Shown piece after piece: positions 39,663 to 40,444 of a stretch of DNA of 40,444 nucleotides; the stretch's first letter is position 1, and each line of letters opens with the position of its first letter. A program made the position numbers and the translations under genes. The DNA comes from a virus. The notes beneath the pieces are model-generated. The model did no database searches, was not told the origin of the DNA, and was given only the letters and a program-made list of their open reading frames with translations. The stretch is from positions 1-40,444 of IMG/VR virus record IMGVR_UViG_3300001533_001008. The stretch is one strand, 5' to 3'.

Positions 39663-39868
39663 TGGCCTTTCCTCCTGCGCATCCGGCGTCTCTTACCCAC
39701 CTTCTCCGACTTGTACACCGTGGTTTGGTCCACATACCGAACCTTCTCCGGCTTCGGAGTCGTCGATACCTCTGGACCTGCCTCCGGCATCCTTTTTCCA
39801 TCCGAGTCGATGCCATAGCCTGCTACTGCGGGGCCGATATACTGGTCGGGGATCAAGCCCTGATTCAT
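39659..39868 (-). CDS. Small basic-tailed protein overlapping the glycosyltransferase end
   Basis: 69 residues from ATG 39866-39868 with AAGGG upstream. Begins MNQGLIPDQYIGPAVAGYGI, middle PEAGPEVSTTPKPEKVRY, end KVGKRRRMRRRKGQ. The stop forms an ATGA overlap with the adaptor start, a coupling seen throughout this operon, which supports the gene. It overlaps the glycosyltransferase frame by 176 bp. One of the two must be encoded in doubly used DNA, or the glycosyltransferase tail is not functional. Confidence 0.6.
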   Translation of the reverse strand: MNQGLIPDQYIGPAVAGYGIDSDGKRMPEAGPEVSTTPKPEKVRYVDQTTVYKSEKVGKRRRMRRRKGQ

Positions 39869-40444
39869 TACCAGCCCTTGCGACGTATTCTGCGGGCACC
39901 AGTGAATAGGACGTACCGTACTCTCGGTGTTGCTCCCGGACAGGTAGGTAGTCTGATTCCGTAATAGTATGTGGCTGTTCAAGTAGGTGTCCGACCTTTG
40001 CTCCTGTGTGGACATATATACCAAAACCTTTCTGAAGAAGGCGTGCACAGAAAGCCGCATCTTCACCAAAGCCAAAACCGAGGTTAAACCACGGTGGATT
40101 CAGTTCCGTGAAAACCTCCATGTCAAAAAGCACAAACCCGAAACCCACAACGTCCACTTTGAATAGTTCGTTATCTGGGTAGAAGAAGATGGGTACAGTG
40201 CCCCTTTCCGTGAGCTTGAAGATACACGGAACTGTCGGAAGACCCCGGGTGAAGTACAAACCCGAAACCACCTGTACTTCGGATGACTCCAACATTGACC
40301 CCCAGAGGAGATCAAAGTCGGTACCGCTAAAAACATGGTCGTCATCGAGCATAAGGAGATGGGTTGCACCCCACTTTTGCGCATGTTCCACAATCCCCTT
40401 TCGAGCCTCCTGGCGATACGTACGGACATCCCGGTGAAGCATCA
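39693..40444 (-). CDS. Glycosyltransferase, GT-A type (main part; starts at 220 across the junction)
   Basis: Continues the frame that begins at 220 (291 residues in all). Family signs: HLLMLDDDHVFSG supplies the Asp triplet of a DxD metal/nucleotide-sugar site (about residues 70-82). VVSGLYFTRGLPTVPCIF and VDVVGFGFVLFDMEVF follow, then LGFGFGEDAAFCARLLQKGF, the acceptor-side acidic (ED) motif of GT2-like enzymes. It may glycosylate a virion or host component. The last ~60 residues (RPRSSRLWHRLGWKKDAGG...) are Arg/Gly-rich and overlap the next gene, so they may not be meaningful. Confidence 0.85.
   Translation of the reverse strand, partial: MLHRDVRTYRQEARKGIVEHAQKWGATHLLMLDDDHVFSGTDFDLLWGSMLESSEVQVVSGLYFTRGLPTVPCIFKLTERGTVPIFFYPDNELFKVDVVGFGFVLFDMEVFTELNPPWFNLGFGFGEDAAFCARLLQKGFGIYVHTGAKVGHLLEQPHTITESDYLPVREQHREYGTSYSLVPAEYVARAGNESGLDPRPVYRPRSSRLWHRLGWKKDAGGRSRGIDDSEAGEGSVCGPNHGVQVGEGG
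40349..40444. repeat. Right copy of the 96-bp terminal direct repeat
   Basis: Exact copy of bases 1-96. Removing one copy restores the continuous glycosyltransferase gene and gives a circular map of 40,348 bp. Confidence 0.95.

Noticed and set aside
1-40444. tRNA genes, integrase or lysogeny module
   Set aside because: No cloverleaf-like segment, no recombinase motif and no repressor with a dimerisation or cleavage domain was found; the two small HTH proteins alone do not indicate lysogeny.

Overview
The window is one complete or nearly complete tailed-phage genome, most likely a short-tailed (podovirus-type) lytic phage of a bacterium. The first 96 bases are repeated exactly as the last 96, and one glycosyltransferase gene reads continuously through that junction. 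The sequence is therefore a circular map of about 40,348 bp opened inside a gene. There is no integrase, no recognisable lysogeny repressor, no tRNA and no phage RNA polymerase. The strong Shine-Dalgarno sites and a textbook sigma-70 promoter point to a bacterial host. A lytic transglycosylase among the virion proteins fits a Gram-negative host, but the host cannot be named from the sequence.

Layout: two opposed transcription units leave a ~740 bp control region (about 8,011-8,749). Rightward (+, 8,750-22,976) lies the early/middle unit. A run of small genes of mostly unknown function comes first, including a RadC-type JAMM protein, a putative beta-helix protein and an HTH protein bracketed by hairpins. 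A replication block follows: zinc-ribbon/TOPRIM primase, uracil-DNA-glycosylase/3'-5' exonuclease/PolA polymerase fusion, gp32-like single-strand binding protein, Cas4-like Fe-S nuclease, DnaB-like helicase, HTH protein and RuvC-like resolvase. The unit ends with a methyltransferase-like protein, a membrane protein (holin candidate), a T4-type lysozyme and two small genes.

Leftward (-) lies the structural unit. From 8,010 to 1 it carries small and large terminase, portal, an exported protein, a small protein, scaffold, major capsid, decoration protein and a zinc-ribbon protein, and the glycosyltransferase crosses the map junction. It then continues from 40,348 down to 22,924 with two related head-tail adaptor proteins, a second decoration-like protein, a 717-residue tail hub/nozzle protein, three HxH-motif tail proteins, internal/ejection proteins (including a lytic transglycosylase and 868- and 1,087-residue proteins), small membrane proteins and a Pro/Cys-rich protein. 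The two units converge and overlap by 53 bp at 22,924-22,976, and a terminator-like hairpin for the rightward unit lies at 23,172.

The most unusual signal is structural. (1) The control region holds several units with a constant GCGAAGC-containing loop and different but self-complementary stems. (2) The genome carries about fifteen long near-perfect inverted repeats, many inside genes. Five have a CTCAA/TTGAG loop, and four of those are closed by a GGGC/GCCC stem end. Two of them bracket an HTH gene in opposite orientation. None of the five is followed by a clear T-tract, so they are not simple terminators.
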